The notes: generated by a model not told the origin, from the sequence alone. 64,000 bases of DNA from Crocosphaera sp. UHCC 0190 (GCF_034932065.1 NZ_JAYGHP010000001.1:434001-498000); one strand, 5' to 3'. Positions 37,301 through 45,964 are shown, counted from the first letter of the stretch. A program made the numbers and translations.

Positions 37301-37583
37301 AACTAAAGGAGAAGATACATTCATTTTGGGAGATGAACTCCAATCCTACTATGATCAGGCTGGATATAAAGACTTTGCAATGATTAAAGGATTTAATACC
37401 CAACAAGGGGATACAATCCAACTTCATGGCGATCAGAGTTTATATGATGTGGTTTCCTTCGGAAAAGGTGATTATCAAGCTAGTGCTATCTTCTCTAAAG
37501 CTGGTAATACCGATGACTTGATTGGCATTGTTTCCGGGGTCAATTCTCTAGATTTGAATAGTTCAGCCTTTAATTTCGTTTAA
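34347..37583 (+). CDS. Secreted metzincin (serralysin/matrixin-like) with three repeat domains
   Basis: The 1078-residue protein has no N-terminal signal peptide. A metzincin domain occupies residues about 30-225, with the zinc motif HELGHALGLQH (163-173) and the Met-turn SVMTY (Met191). A linker with serralysin-like features follows. Then come three near-identical domains of about 160 residues (about 414-575, 588-748, 765-925), each with TTQAIVTYSS, EIQGIGFDNNDDVFD, LHGIQTWGNQAF and VGDYFTGNYD, likely beta-sandwich and possibly carbohydrate-binding. The last 100 residues (GEDTFILGDELQSYYDQ, GDTIQLHG, LNSSAFNFV) match the C-terminal block of cyanobacterial type I-secreted proteins. It is probably an extracellular zinc protease. 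The substrate is unknown. Confidence 0.8.
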   Translation: MDNLFNIVNNSTTNSTIPSSTTTSNNPPFEAVLSGYEWSVPTNRVITFSFYENDVFNGSYYGFETGVKEVSNAVKNNVRAIFGWLENVIDIDFQEVTEINTSTIGQIRFMDSNTPSYAYAYSPGGSGLGTAGDVHLKSSYDRLGDTNGFQNIAGKHGYLSIIHELGHALGLQHTHDGGLDAALDNTDNSVMTYNFTGNSAGTYMPLDIKALQDLYGAKAYNTGDNTYVFTTSIDKFTVNGVSLLNTTNLTKQALWDSGGIDTLDFSGLTYKSGGYQMDLKPGGLLSETFSTTTSYTTAIAYDVTIENVINSSSNDKIYLNSGANTISGYLTNKGTGSDVIYDGNSQDTLKLDYASAAVTKTQSGQDLILGLGGNGSIKLVNYYSDPSNQIKILYSDSTTTTTTTPLVITNTELSLVINGTTETGSLQSYGAASINNGNSMPQDTTQAIVTYSSDKSEVQIDNNGWKQFSLGNYNITANTVLTFDFRSTKEGEIQGIGFDNNDDVFDNTNTLFQLNGIQTWGNQAFNNYTAADGWKTYTIKVGDYFTGNYDRLAFMNDDDRSTPNASSQFGNINIYEANNTNTNSVNITVNGTTETGSLQSYGAASINNGNSAPQDTTQAIVTYSSNIHEVQIDNNGWKKFDIGNYNITANTVLTFEFRSTKEGEIQGIGFDNNDDVFDNTNTLFQLHGIQTWGNQAFNNYTAADGWKSYSIKVGDYFTGNYDSLAFMNDDDRSTPNASSQFRNINIYDANTTNTTNTTNTDSVNITVNGNTQTDSLQSYGAASILNGTSLPQDTTQAIVTYSSDKSEVQIDNNGWKKFDIGNYNITANTVLTFEFRSTKEGEIQGIGFDNNDDVFDNTNTLFQLHGIQTWGNQAFNNYTAADGWKSYSIKVGDYFTGNYDSLAFMNDDDRSTPNASSQFRNINIQETTSNTVPANSLPSNTNIFSKPSGQNIISQVLSNTGIDLTGVKKDQQLVGQQVMVKHEMGTKGEDTFILGDELQSYYDQAGYKDFAMIKGFNTQQGDTIQLHGDQSLYDVVSFGKGDYQASAIFSKAGNTDDLIGIVSGVNSLDLNSSAFNFV
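35590..37119 (+). repeat. Three ~480-bp intragenic direct repeats (period 516 and 534 bp)
   Basis: Equivalent bases lie at 35601, 36117 and 36651. Copies two and three are nearly identical over most of their length. The linker between them is lengthened by four tandem ACTAATACC nonamers (36595-36630), which explains the larger second period. The repeats stay in frame. Confidence 0.9.
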
Positions 37584-37625
37584 AGGAGGCAATAGAAAAT
37601 AGGCACAAAGCAAAATGTTTTAAAT

Positions 37626-37663
37626 AAAAAGGACACAGATGTTATCTAATTCTGTGTCCTTTT
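37626..37663. terminator. Bidirectional terminator between the protease gene and mraY
   Basis: AAAAGGACACAGA pairs perfectly with TCTGTGTCCTTTT over an 11-base loop, with A and T runs on the two sides. It serves the plus-strand gene at 37583 and mraY on the minus strand. Confidence 0.9.
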
Positions 37664-37667
37664 GACT

Positions 37668-38765
37668 TTAAGATAATACCAAAGCGATGATAACTAATCC
37701 GGCATTAATTAAGTAAAAAACACCGACAATTTGGGTTTCTGCCCAACCACTTAATTCTAAATGATGATGTAATGGGGCCATTTTTAACAATCGTTTTCCT
37801 TTCCCATCGGGGCCTTTTGTAGCCTTATAGTAACTAACTTGAGCAATCACAGACAGAGATTCCACAAAGAAAATACCACTAAGGATAAACAGACCCCAAA
37901 GATGACCACTGAGAATACCTACCGCAGCGAGAGAACCCCCTAAAGCAAGGGAACCAGTATCACCCATAAAAACCTTGGCCGGGTTACGATTATGAACCAC
38001 AAATCCTAAACAACCCCCACTCAGACAAGCGCAAAATATCCCTAATTCTGGTGAGGTAGCAGCGAGTAAAATTCCTAATCCTAAAAAAGCTAAGGCCCCG
38101 GTTCCTCCCGCTAACCCATCCACTCCATCAGTGAGATTAGTCGCATTACTTTCTGCTACTAGAACAAATGCGGCCAGTCCCCAAAAAAAGACCCCTAGGG
38201 GAAGGATAAGATTACCAGCAAGGGTAACATTGGTGATGCGAGAAGGTTGACTCCAGAACATCCAGAGACAAAACCCAACGGCGATCGCAATTTGTAAAAT
38301 TAGTTTCATGCGGGGGGTTAGGCCCTTATTCGATTGTTGCCGTAGAATTTGCCAGTCGTCAACCCAACCAATAGCCATATAAGCTAAGGTAACGAGAGAA
38401 ACAGCAAGGACATTAGGGTCAAAATTTGACCAAATTAAGCCAATTATTACCGCAACAGGCACAAAAAAAATCCCCCCCATGGTCGGGGTTCCTGCTTTGG
38501 TGAGATGGGTTTGAGGGCCATCTTCTTGAATCACTTGTCCTGTTTTTAAGCGTCGTAACAAAGGGACAATAAAATAACCAAAAAGACCACTTACCGTAGC
38601 AGAAACCCCTAGAGGAAACAAGAGTAACTGACTAAAATAATTAAATTGGCCCGAGAACTGAGCAAAACTGAGAATCAGAAAACACAGAAGCAGGGTTAGT
38701 AAGATTAGCAGACTGTTTCCTGACGGTTTTTTGAGAGAGATTGAGGGAGAGAATTTTGCGTCCAC
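37668..38765 (-). CDS. mraY: Phospho-N-acetylmuramoyl-pentapeptide transferase
   Basis: The 365-residue integral membrane enzyme has about ten helices and the MraY signatures KAGTPTMGGIFFVP, AESNATNLTDGVDGLAGG (with the Asp pair), FMGDTGSLALGG and MAPLHHHLELSGWAE. It transfers phospho-MurNAc-pentapeptide to undecaprenyl phosphate to make lipid I. It stands alone with its own terminator, not in a dcw cluster. Confidence 0.97.
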   Translation of the reverse strand: MDAKFSPSISLKKPSGNSLLILLTLLLCFLILSFAQFSGQFNYFSQLLLFPLGVSATVSGLFGYFIVPLLRRLKTGQVIQEDGPQTHLTKAGTPTMGGIFFVPVAVIIGLIWSNFDPNVLAVSLVTLAYMAIGWVDDWQILRQQSNKGLTPRMKLILQIAIAVGFCLWMFWSQPSRITNVTLAGNLILPLGVFFWGLAAFVLVAESNATNLTDGVDGLAGGTGALAFLGLGILLAATSPELGIFCACLSGGCLGFVVHNRNPAKVFMGDTGSLALGGSLAAVGILSGHLWGLFILSGIFFVESLSVIAQVSYYKATKGPDGKGKRLLKMAPLHHHLELSGWAETQIVGVFYLINAGLVIIALVLS

Positions 38766-38876
38766 GACTTAAATTACACTATCACCAAAAATCAAGATTA
38801 ATTAACTCAGATGAAAGGGGAACGATCTTAAATGTTCCCCTAGTTTGACTCAACGGAGCGTCAAGACTTCTATTCT

Positions 38877-39116
38877 TTAGTCTTCATCAAGTTCAATCGT
38901 GTCATCATCGTCGTCATCATAGCTGTCATCGACATCAATTAAGTCGGAAATTTCCGCATCTTCTTCTACGGAACTTGTAGATTCTTCCTGTTCACGGGGA
39001 ATCAAGCGATTCGTTGCTTCTAACCAATTAAGAATTGAAGAATCTTGCTTAACTGGAATGACTGCGGCCGGTTCATAGCGAGGTTCTTGACGAACGGAAG
39101 GGTTACACTTGTACAT
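38877..39116 (-). CDS. DUF3134 family protein
   Basis: The 79-residue protein has the cyanobacterial DUF3134 core QEPRYEPAAVIPVKQDSSIL, then NWLEATNRLIPRE, followed by an acidic tail (DVDDSYDDDDDDTIELDED). The function is unknown. The Asp run is encoded by a simple GAT/GAC iteration. Confidence 0.85.
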   Translation of the reverse strand: MYKCNPSVRQEPRYEPAAVIPVKQDSSILNWLEATNRLIPREQEESTSSVEEDAEISDLIDVDDSYDDDDDDTIELDED

Positions 39117-39297
39117 TGGTTCAGATAGTAGAGATTACGCTAATCTTTAATTCTAGCGGACAATTTGAGGTTACTGCCGACTACTGTTTAAATAAAATTA
39201 ACTTAATAACGAACTGATTCACGTTCCATTTCTTGTTGAAGAGCCTTTTTTTATTCTAAAATGGCCATATTGACCAGTTTTTAAGTAAAAAGTAAAA

Positions 39298-39573
39298 ATG
39301 AGAATTCTCAATAATTGTTTATTTATTGTTTTGCTTAATTATTTTCTATTAGGATTAACCAATACAGTTCTGGCTGATTCAAGAATTGAGATCGATAACG
39401 ATAGTCATTTCACCGATAAAACCCTGAATTCTGGCCCAATTAAAGTATCTGTTACCCATACTCCTTTAGATTTGAGTCGTTCTGATTCTTCAGAGGATAA
39501 AAATTTGTTTTATCAAATTTATTACAACGATAAAAAACAAGTAGAGGCAAAAGATTATACTCAGACAGCTTGA
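39298..39573 (+). CDS. Small secreted hypothetical protein
   Basis: The 91-residue product has a signal peptide (LFIVLLNYFLLGLTNTVLADS, cut near Ala26) and a polar mature part. After the TGA the same frame continues ALINAGAKY to a TAG, so a late nonsense mutation is possible. No family is recognised. Confidence 0.5.
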   Translation: MRILNNCLFIVLLNYFLLGLTNTVLADSRIEIDNDSHFTDKTLNSGPIKVSVTHTPLDLSRSDSSEDKNLFYQIYYNDKKQVEAKDYTQTA

Positions 39574-39627
39574 GCTTTAATTAATGCAGGTGCAAAATAT
39601 TAGATAATGAAGAATAATGGCGATTAA

Positions 39628-41277
39628 TTATTTCAATCTTCCTGACCTTAAAATACTAATGATTAACCACATTCCTAATAAACTAGCTGCGGCAAACAAA
39701 ACATTACTAATCAATGATAATTGTTGAGTTTGAGAACCTGTTGAAATAATCGCAGCACCCATAATTAGCGATCCTAACACAACACTAAAAGAAAGGCGAT
39801 TTGCTGACGCATCCACACTACGACGTAAGGGTTCTAATTCTTGTAATCTTAAATTCCATTGTAGGGTTTCAGAAGATAATCTATCGAGCAGCATTTCCAC
39901 TTGTCGCGGCGTTTTCAAATAAATTGATTTGAGATCTAAAACGGTTCTTAAACTGGTTTGTAGGGGGGTATCACCAATCAGTTGATGACGGAATAAATCT
40001 GCCATTAACGGCTTAATTTCATCAAAAAGATTAATTGAGGGGTTAAACTGTCTAGCTGTCCCTTCCAAATTGGCTAAACATTTAGCATATAATCCTAAAT
40101 TTCCTGGAACTTTTAACTTGTTCTTTCGGGCAATTTGTAGAATTTCATAGACGACTTCACTAAAGTTAAATTGAGAGAGACTTAAATCATAATATTTGCG
40201 TAAAATCTGTTCATAGTCATTTTGTAATCTCTCTAAACTTACCCCTTTTCCTGACTCGGATAATTCAATGGTTAATTGGGTACATCCTTGAGCATCTAAA
40301 TCAAAAATTGCTAACAATAATTCAGTTAAAATTTGTTGTGTTCGGGGATCGAGACGACCTACCATTCCACAATCAATAATAGCTATTCTACCATCATCTA
40401 AGTAGAAAATATTACCAGGATGAGGATCTGCATGAAAAAATCCATCGAGATAAATTTGTTGAAAAAATGCTCTAAATAATAAGGTTGTGATTTCCTGTGT
40501 ACGTTTTTCGATGGGTTTATTAGTGGGTGGAATGCTTAAATCGGCCTGTAAAATTGGTTTACCGTTTAACCATTCTAAGACTAATATTTTTTCCGTTGTC
40601 ATCTCCCAATATACTTGGGGAACCACTAATTCTTTAGGATCAAACCACCGACTTTCTGATAAGTTTTTGCGTATTTTATCTGTATAAAGGGCTTCTTTTG
40701 TAAAGTCTAATTCTGCTTTAATAGCTTGAGAAAATTCATCAGCAAGTTTGACAACATCATAATTTTGACCAAATTCTGTCAAAGAAACTAATTCAGCAAT
40801 TCCCTTAATTAAAGTAATATCTTGATCAACAATTTTATCAATACCTGGACGTTGAACTTTAATCGCAACTTCTTGACCATTGGTTAGGGTTGCACGGTGA
40901 ATTTGTCCTATAGAACCAGCGGCAATAGGTTGCTGATTAATTTTACTAAAAATTGTCTCAATGGGTTGAGGTAATTCTTGACGCAAAAGTCCTTCGATTT
41001 CGAGCCAACTAACAGGAGGAACGTTCGCTTGTAATGCTGTTAATGCTTTAATATAGTTTGGGGGTAAAATATCAGGACGAGTGCTTAAAATTTGCCCTAA
41101 CTTGACATAAAATGGCCCAAGTTCTACTAAGATGTTACGGAGAACTTCTGGGGTGGGAATCTGAGGATTTTCTGCCTTTCCTCCTGTTAATAATCCCCTC
41201 ATATAATCCCAGCCATTACTGAGAACTACTTCGATAATTTCTCGTTGGCGCGTACTGGTTTGTGTTAAGGAAAACAT
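39628..41277 (-). CDS. ABC1/UbiB family atypical kinase
   Basis: The 549-residue protein has the family's KxGQ-type motif (FYVKLGQILSTRPDILP), the Ala-rich loop PIAAGSIGQIHRA, the ATP-site lysine in EVAIKVQRPG, the catalytic-type loop DGFFHADPHPGNIF and the metal-binding IIDCGMVG. Two C-terminal membrane helices follow. Family members affect quinone synthesis or lipid and photosynthesis functions in plastids and cyanobacteria. The exact role is not known. Confidence 0.9.
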   Translation of the reverse strand: MFSLTQTSTRQREIIEVVLSNGWDYMRGLLTGGKAENPQIPTPEVLRNILVELGPFYVKLGQILSTRPDILPPNYIKALTALQANVPPVSWLEIEGLLRQELPQPIETIFSKINQQPIAAGSIGQIHRATLTNGQEVAIKVQRPGIDKIVDQDITLIKGIAELVSLTEFGQNYDVVKLADEFSQAIKAELDFTKEALYTDKIRKNLSESRWFDPKELVVPQVYWEMTTEKILVLEWLNGKPILQADLSIPPTNKPIEKRTQEITTLLFRAFFQQIYLDGFFHADPHPGNIFYLDDGRIAIIDCGMVGRLDPRTQQILTELLLAIFDLDAQGCTQLTIELSESGKGVSLERLQNDYEQILRKYYDLSLSQFNFSEVVYEILQIARKNKLKVPGNLGLYAKCLANLEGTARQFNPSINLFDEIKPLMADLFRHQLIGDTPLQTSLRTVLDLKSIYLKTPRQVEMLLDRLSSETLQWNLRLQELEPLRRSVDASANRLSFSVVLGSLIMGAAIISTGSQTQQLSLISNVLFAAASLLGMWLIISILRSGRLK

Positions 41278-41322
41278 AAAAGAAGAAAGAATTAAAAAGG
41301 GACAAAGTAATAGATAGGAAGT

Positions 41323-42384
41323 TTAAAGTAAACTCTCAAGGTTATCGTTATTTTGTAAGAGTTTGAGGAGCTTTTTAATGTCTTGGGTGCGGTTTTTATT
41401 GACCACAAGGGTGACATTTTTATCTCGAACAATTACTACATCTTCCAATCCAATGGTGGCAATCACTTCTTGATCATCACTTGCATAAATGATCGCGCCT
41501 TCAGTATCTAATCCGACATGATTTCCTAATTCTACATTTTTACCTGTACTACTAACTAATCGTTCTAAAGAATTCCAGTCACCTAAATCATCCCAACCAA
41601 AATTAGCAGGTAAAACATAGGTTAATTGAGTTTTTTCCATTAAGGCATAATCAATACTGGTTTTTTCTAAATCAGCATAAGCATCTTTGCCATTTTTTTG
41701 AAGAGGAGTTAAGATTTGGGGCGCGTGTTTTTCTAATTCATCTAACACAATACCTGCGCGGAAAATAAACATCCCGCTATTCCAGCTAAATTTACCTGTA
41801 GCAATAAAAGATTCGGCTGTTTCTTGATTGGGTTTCTCAGTAAAACGGCTTACTTTATAAACAGGTAAACTATCAAAATTACCAAACATATCTCCCTGTT
41901 CAATATAACCGTAACCTGTTGCTGGATAATTAGGTTTAATCCCTAATGTAACAATAGCATTTTCGGTTAAAGCTAATTGCGCGGCTGCCTTTAAAGTATG
42001 TTCAAATTGATCGGTATCTTTAATCCAATGATCCGCCGGAAAAAAGCCGATTACCGCATCATTTCCATAGCGTTTGCTAATTTCTAAAGTTGCCCAAGCA
42101 ACTGCTGGTGCAGTATCCTTTCCTTGGGGTTCAACTAATAAATTGCTATCGGGTAAATTGGGTAATTGTTCCCTTACCCCATCAGCAATCGGAGCCGCAG
42201 TAATCACCCAAAGATTATCCCAATTTTGTGCTAATGGTAACAGACGATTAGCAGTAGCTTGTAGTAGACTTTCCCCACTACCATCAAGGGATAAAAACTG
42301 CTTGGGACGTTGACGACGACTGAGGGGCCAAAATCGTTCCCCTTTACCACCAGCAAGGATCACAGGAATTAAAGGTTGAGTCAT
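41323..42384 (-). CDS. Mannose-1-phosphate guanylyltransferase
   Basis: I prefer the ATG at 42384 (MTQPLIPVILAGGKGERFWP). The longer frame to 42399 would need a TTG. The protein of about 353 residues has the nucleotidyltransferase motif LAGGKGERFWPLSR and PKQFLSL, FFPADHWI, FTEKPN, and WNSGMFIF, with GWDDLGDW near the C-terminus. It makes GDP-mannose for polysaccharides. It lacks the isomerase domain of bifunctional forms. Confidence 0.92.
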   Translation of the reverse strand: MTQPLIPVILAGGKGERFWPLSRRQRPKQFLSLDGSGESLLQATANRLLPLAQNWDNLWVITAAPIADGVREQLPNLPDSNLLVEPQGKDTAPAVAWATLEISKRYGNDAVIGFFPADHWIKDTDQFEHTLKAAAQLALTENAIVTLGIKPNYPATGYGYIEQGDMFGNFDSLPVYKVSRFTEKPNQETAESFIATGKFSWNSGMFIFRAGIVLDELEKHAPQILTPLQKNGKDAYADLEKTSIDYALMEKTQLTYVLPANFGWDDLGDWNSLERLVSSTGKNVELGNHVGLDTEGAIIYASDDQEVIATIGLEDVVIVRDKNVTLVVNKNRTQDIKKLLKLLQNNDNLESLL

Positions 42385-42473
42385 GATTTCAAGTTTCAAT
42401 TAGGTTGTGAACCGATTGTATCCTTAATGGTTGAATTTCGTTAAGATAAATTACAAGAATTATTTCAAATACC

Positions 42474-43253
42474 TTGACTTTAACATCTGCCTATCTTCTT
42501 GTTTCCCACGGTAGCCGTGATCCTCGCCCCCAAATTGCCCTAGAACGGTTATCTTATTTAGTACAGCAACATCTTCAGACTACCTGCTTACAGGGAATGA
42601 GCAACCGCAAAAACACTCGTTCTGCCGTGCTTTCTCCTGTTTCCCCCATGTTCGTCGAAACAGCGTCCTTAGAACTCGCTGACCTATCCTTAGCAGAGAG
42701 AATTCAACAATTTGCTGAGAAAGCTTGTACTGTGGGTATTAATTGTCTAAAAATTGTCCCCTTATTTTTATTACCAGGGATTCATGTCAGAGAAGATATT
42801 CCCAGGGAAGTGGCGATCGCTCAACAAGCATTAGGAAACATCATTGAGTTAGAATTATGCCCCCATTTAGGAAGTTATGAAGGATTAATTAATATTCTGT
42901 CTTGTCAGTTCTCTAGTCACCCCCAAGACGCTAGAATGATTATCGCTCATGGTAGTCGTCGTCCGGGTGGTAATCAGTCCGTTGAGATGATAGCCAGTTG
43001 TTTAAACGCGACTGTTGCCTATTGGAGTATTGCACCCAGTTTACAAGACCAAATTTACGCCTTAGTTAAACAGGAAAACAAAAGTATTACAGTTGTGCCT
43101 TATTTTCTGTTTACTGGTGGCATTACAAGCATTATTGAGCAACAAGTTCACCAATTACAACAAAGTTTACCCAATATTGAGATTAAGTTAGGAAACCCTT
43201 TAGGAGCAACGTCAGAATTAGCAAAATTGATGGTAGAGGAAATAACCCGATGA
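42474..43253 (+). CDS. sirB: Sirohydrochlorin ferrochelatase / CbiX-type chelatase
   Basis: The 259-residue protein starts with a TTG and has the chelatase pattern LLVSHGSRDPRPQ with the metal His, FLLPGIHVREDIP, then a second half with IIAHGSRRPGGN and VVPYFLFTGG. It is therefore a two-domain CbiX/SirB form. It inserts Fe (siroheme) or Co (corrinoid). It overlaps cobA by four bases, which supports a siroheme/cobamide role. Confidence 0.9.
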   Translation: MTLTSAYLLVSHGSRDPRPQIALERLSYLVQQHLQTTCLQGMSNRKNTRSAVLSPVSPMFVETASLELADLSLAERIQQFAEKACTVGINCLKIVPLFLLPGIHVREDIPREVAIAQQALGNIIELELCPHLGSYEGLINILSCQFSSHPQDARMIIAHGSRRPGGNQSVEMIASCLNATVAYWSIAPSLQDQIYALVKQENKSITVVPYFLFTGGITSIIEQQVHQLQQSLPNIEIKLGNPLGATSELAKLMVEEITR

Positions 43254-44053
43254 CTCCAATAGCAACGCAACCATGTTTAGGAAAAGTCTACTTAGTCGGC
43301 GCAGGGCCAGGTGATCCAGGGTTAATGACCTTAAAAGGCAAAACTTTGTTAGAACACGCTGATGTAGTGGTTTATGATGCGCTGGTAAGCCCTCCAATCT
43401 TGGAGATGATCAGCGATCGCGCCTTAAAAATTGATGCAGGAAAACGTCGGGGTCGTCATTCCAAATTACAGGATGAAACCACTCAAACTTTAATTGAAAA
43501 AGCCCGTCAATATCCCGTTGTTGTAAGACTTAAAGGAGGAGATCCCTTTGTTTTTGGCCGAGGAGGGGAAGAAATGCAAGACTTAGTTAATGCAGGTATT
43601 CCCGTTGAAGTAGTGCCAGGGATCACCGCAGGTATTGCGGCCCCCGCTTATGCAGCTATTCCCGTAACACATCGGGGTTATAGTTCTTCTGTTACCTTTG
43701 TGACGGGACACGAAGCAACGGGGAAATATCGGCCTAATATTAATTGGCAAGCGATCGCTCAAGGTTCAGAAACCATTGTGATTTATATGGGGGTTCATAA
43801 TTTAACTAATATTATTACCCAATTACAAACAGGTGGGTTAAGTTCTGAAACCCCTATCGCTTTAGTTCGTTGGGGAACTCGGCCGGAACAGGAAGAATTA
43901 ATCGGCACATTAGCCAGCATTTTAGAACAAGTGGAACGAGAAAAATTTGAAGCACCAGTGATCGCGGTTATTGGTCAGGTGGTTGCTCTTCATGATGTCT
44001 TATCATCAAAGCAGGACTTATCCACTACCCAGATGGGTGATATCGTTGCTTAA
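43250..44053 (+). CDS. cobA: Uroporphyrinogen-III C-methyltransferase
   Basis: The 267-residue enzyme has VYLVGAGPGDPGLMTLKG, VVYDALVSP, RLKGGDPFVFGRGGEE, VPGITAG and PVTHRGYSS, the full CobA/SUMT signature. It converts uroporphyrinogen III to precorrin-2 with two AdoMet. It lacks CysG-type chelatase domains, a function supplied by the overlapping sirB gene. Confidence 0.95.
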   Translation: MTPIATQPCLGKVYLVGAGPGDPGLMTLKGKTLLEHADVVVYDALVSPPILEMISDRALKIDAGKRRGRHSKLQDETTQTLIEKARQYPVVVRLKGGDPFVFGRGGEEMQDLVNAGIPVEVVPGITAGIAAPAYAAIPVTHRGYSSSVTFVTGHEATGKYRPNINWQAIAQGSETIVIYMGVHNLTNIITQLQTGGLSSETPIALVRWGTRPEQEELIGTLASILEQVEREKFEAPVIAVIGQVVALHDVLSSKQDLSTTQMGDIVA

Positions 44054-44144
44054 CTCTGAGAAAAGGTTAAAATTCATCAGCAACTCGTTATGATAGAAGA
44101 TAGAAAGCTTGACGTTCTATCGCTTTTAGGAGTCACCCTCACTG

Positions 44145-44501
44145 ATGACACAAGCCACTCAAACTCAATCCAAAGGCATTCAACTAACAGAAACTGCCCT
44201 AAACCACGTCCTCATGTTGCGGGAACAACAGGGAAAAGATCTCTGTTTGCGCGTCGGAGTCCGTCAAGGAGGATGTTCGGGAATGTCCTATCTGATGGAT
44301 TTTGAAGATATTAGCCAAATTAATGAAAAGGATGAAGTCTTCGATTACGAGGGCTTTAAAATCGTCTGCGATCGCAAAAGTATCCTCTATCTCTATGGCC
44401 TAGTCCTCGATTACAGCAACGCCATGATCGGTGGTGGTTTTCAATTTACCAATCCCAATGCTAACCAAACTTGCGGTTGTGGCAAGTCCTTTGGGGTTTA
44501 G
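44145..44501 (+). CDS. SufA/IscA-type iron-sulfur cluster assembly protein
   Basis: The 118-residue A-type carrier has the three conserved cysteines: [10 protein letters not shown] and the C-terminal TCGCGKSF. The family receives and delivers Fe-S clusters. The N-terminal extension is short. The gene is monocistronic with its own terminator. Confidence 0.93.
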   Translation: MTQATQTQSKGIQLTETALNHVLMLREQQGKDLCLRVGVRQGGCSGMSYLMDFEDISQINEKDEVFDYEGFKIVCDRKSILYLYGLVLDYSNAMIGGGFQFTNPNANQTCGCGKSFGV

Positions 44502-44540
44502 TAACCTCAAACTCACCGTTTCACTGTATGGTAAATAATT

Positions 44541-44570
44541 GGGGCAGAAAAATTCTTTCTGTCTCTTTTT
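44541..44570 (+). terminator. Rho-independent terminator after the SufA/IscA gene
   Basis: GGCAGAAA and TTTCTGTC form the stem around AATTC, followed by CTCTTTTT. Confidence 0.6.
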
Positions 44571-44600
44571 GTCCCAATTATCTGACCTGAAAAATTTAAA

Positions 44601-45026
44601 ATGACTGATTCAGTGGCCACAGCCTTCGATCAAGGCTTAGAACGCTATAAACAAGGGGAGTCCGTTAATACCCTAATTCCATATTTTAAAGACATCTGCG
44701 ATCGCGCTCCCAAAAATGCCACCGCTTGGGCCTGTTTAGCTTGGTTATACCTCCTGGCGGACAAACCTGATCGCGCCCTCAAAGCCGCCCAAAAAAGCGT
44801 TAAGATTGATGATAGACCCCCCCAAGCTCGGATCAACCTGGCTCTAGCCATATTAGACACCGGAGCCAAAGGAGTCCGTCCCCATATTGAAGCGGCCTTA
44901 CAAATGATGTCCCTGGATCAAGATATTCATCAAGATATCATGGAAAACATCGAAGATGGATTAAGCCGTAAACCCGACTGGAAAAGTCTTCAACGGGTTA
45001 AAAATTGGTTATTATCTCCTGAATAG
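44601..45026 (+). CDS. TPR-containing protein
   Basis: The 141-residue protein shows tetratricopeptide-like helices (PKNATAWACLAWLYLLADKP, RALKAAQKSVKIDDRPPQAR) and no other domain. It lies two bases before the M48 peptidase gene on the same strand, so the two are translationally coupled and may act together. Specific partners are unknown. Confidence 0.8.
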   Translation: MTDSVATAFDQGLERYKQGESVNTLIPYFKDICDRAPKNATAWACLAWLYLLADKPDRALKAAQKSVKIDDRPPQARINLALAILDTGAKGVRPHIEAALQMMSLDQDIHQDIMENIEDGLSRKPDWKSLQRVKNWLLSPE

Positions 45027-45028
45027 CA

Positions 45029-45904
45029 ATGCAATTATCAAAAACCCAGTTAATTGGCCTCAAAGCTGACGATTTTCGTCATCCCCTCGATTTACAAGCC
45101 ACCACCGCACTAAAACAACTCCCTGGCCTAGATCTGATGGTCAGGAGTTTACTGGGTTCTGTCGCTGAGCAGTTTTTCTATCTCAATAACATCGCCTCTA
45201 GTGTCTTAGTCAGTCAGCAACAACTGCCCCACCTCCACAACCTACTGCTAGAAGCCTGTCGTATCCTTGATTTAGAACCCCCTCAACTCTATCTGCAACA
45301 AAACCCTGTCCCCAATGCTTATACTTTCGCCATGCAGGGAAAACAGCCTTTTATGGTGATTCATACCTCCCTGGTGGAAATGTTGACCCCAGAAGAGATT
45401 CAAGGGGTCATGGCCCATGAACTCGGACACCTAAAATGTGAACATGGAGTTTATCTCACCTTAGCAAATCTGATGGTCTTAGGAGCTAGTTTATTGCCTA
45501 CTTGGGGAGGGGCGATCGCTCAATCTTTACAAACTCAAATGTTGCAATGGGTGCGCTGTGCTGAATTTAGTTGCGATCGCGCTGCTTTACTAGCAACCCA
45601 AGATCCGAAAGTGGTGATGTCAATTCTCATGAAATTGGCTGGAGGTTCCCCTACCTTAGCTCCCCAGTTGAACCTAGAAGCATTTATCCAACAAGCGAGG
45701 GATTATGAAGCTATTAGCAACACTGTTTTAGGAGAAATGTTAAAACAGGCGCAAACGGAACAATTGACCCATCCTGTCCCTGTTTTGCGGGCTAAAGAAA
45801 TTGATGACTGGGCCAGTTCTCAAGATTATCACCACTTGTTAGAAACAGGCAAAACAGAGTATAATCAAAAAGCTATGGCCAAGGGCGGATGGCGAAATTG
45901 GTAG
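45029..45904 (+). CDS. M48 family zinc metallopeptidase
   Basis: The 291-residue protein has the HEXXH motif AHELGHLKCEHG (His130, Glu131, His134) and the third-ligand region RCAEFSCDRAALLATQ. Unlike HtpX it has at most weak membrane helices. The last codons (KGGWRNW and the stop) are also the 5' end of tRNA-Leu, because the two genes overlap by 22 bases. It is coupled to the upstream TPR gene. Confidence 0.9.
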   Translation: MQLSKTQLIGLKADDFRHPLDLQATTALKQLPGLDLMVRSLLGSVAEQFFYLNNIASSVLVSQQQLPHLHNLLLEACRILDLEPPQLYLQQNPVPNAYTFAMQGKQPFMVIHTSLVEMLTPEEIQGVMAHELGHLKCEHGVYLTLANLMVLGASLLPTWGGAIAQSLQTQMLQWVRCAEFSCDRAALLATQDPKVVMSILMKLAGGSPTLAPQLNLEAFIQQARDYEAISNTVLGEMLKQAQTEQLTHPVPVLRAKEIDDWASSQDYHHLLETGKTEYNQKAMAKGGWRNW

Positions 45905-45964
45905 ACGCACCACACTCAAAATGTGGCGGCTTCGGTCGTGGGGGTTCGAGTCCCCCTCTGCCCA
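45883..45964 (+). tRNA. trnL: tRNA-Leu (anticodon CAA)
   Basis: A class II tRNA: GGGCGGA pairs with TCTGCCC (one G-U), the D arm reads TGGCGAAATTGGTAGACGC, the anticodon stem CCACA/TGTGG has loop CTCAAAA with anticodon CAA, a long variable arm (CGGCTTCGGTCG) follows, and the T arm contains GGTTCGAGTCC. CCA is not encoded in full. It overlaps the end of the M48 gene. Confidence 0.93.
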
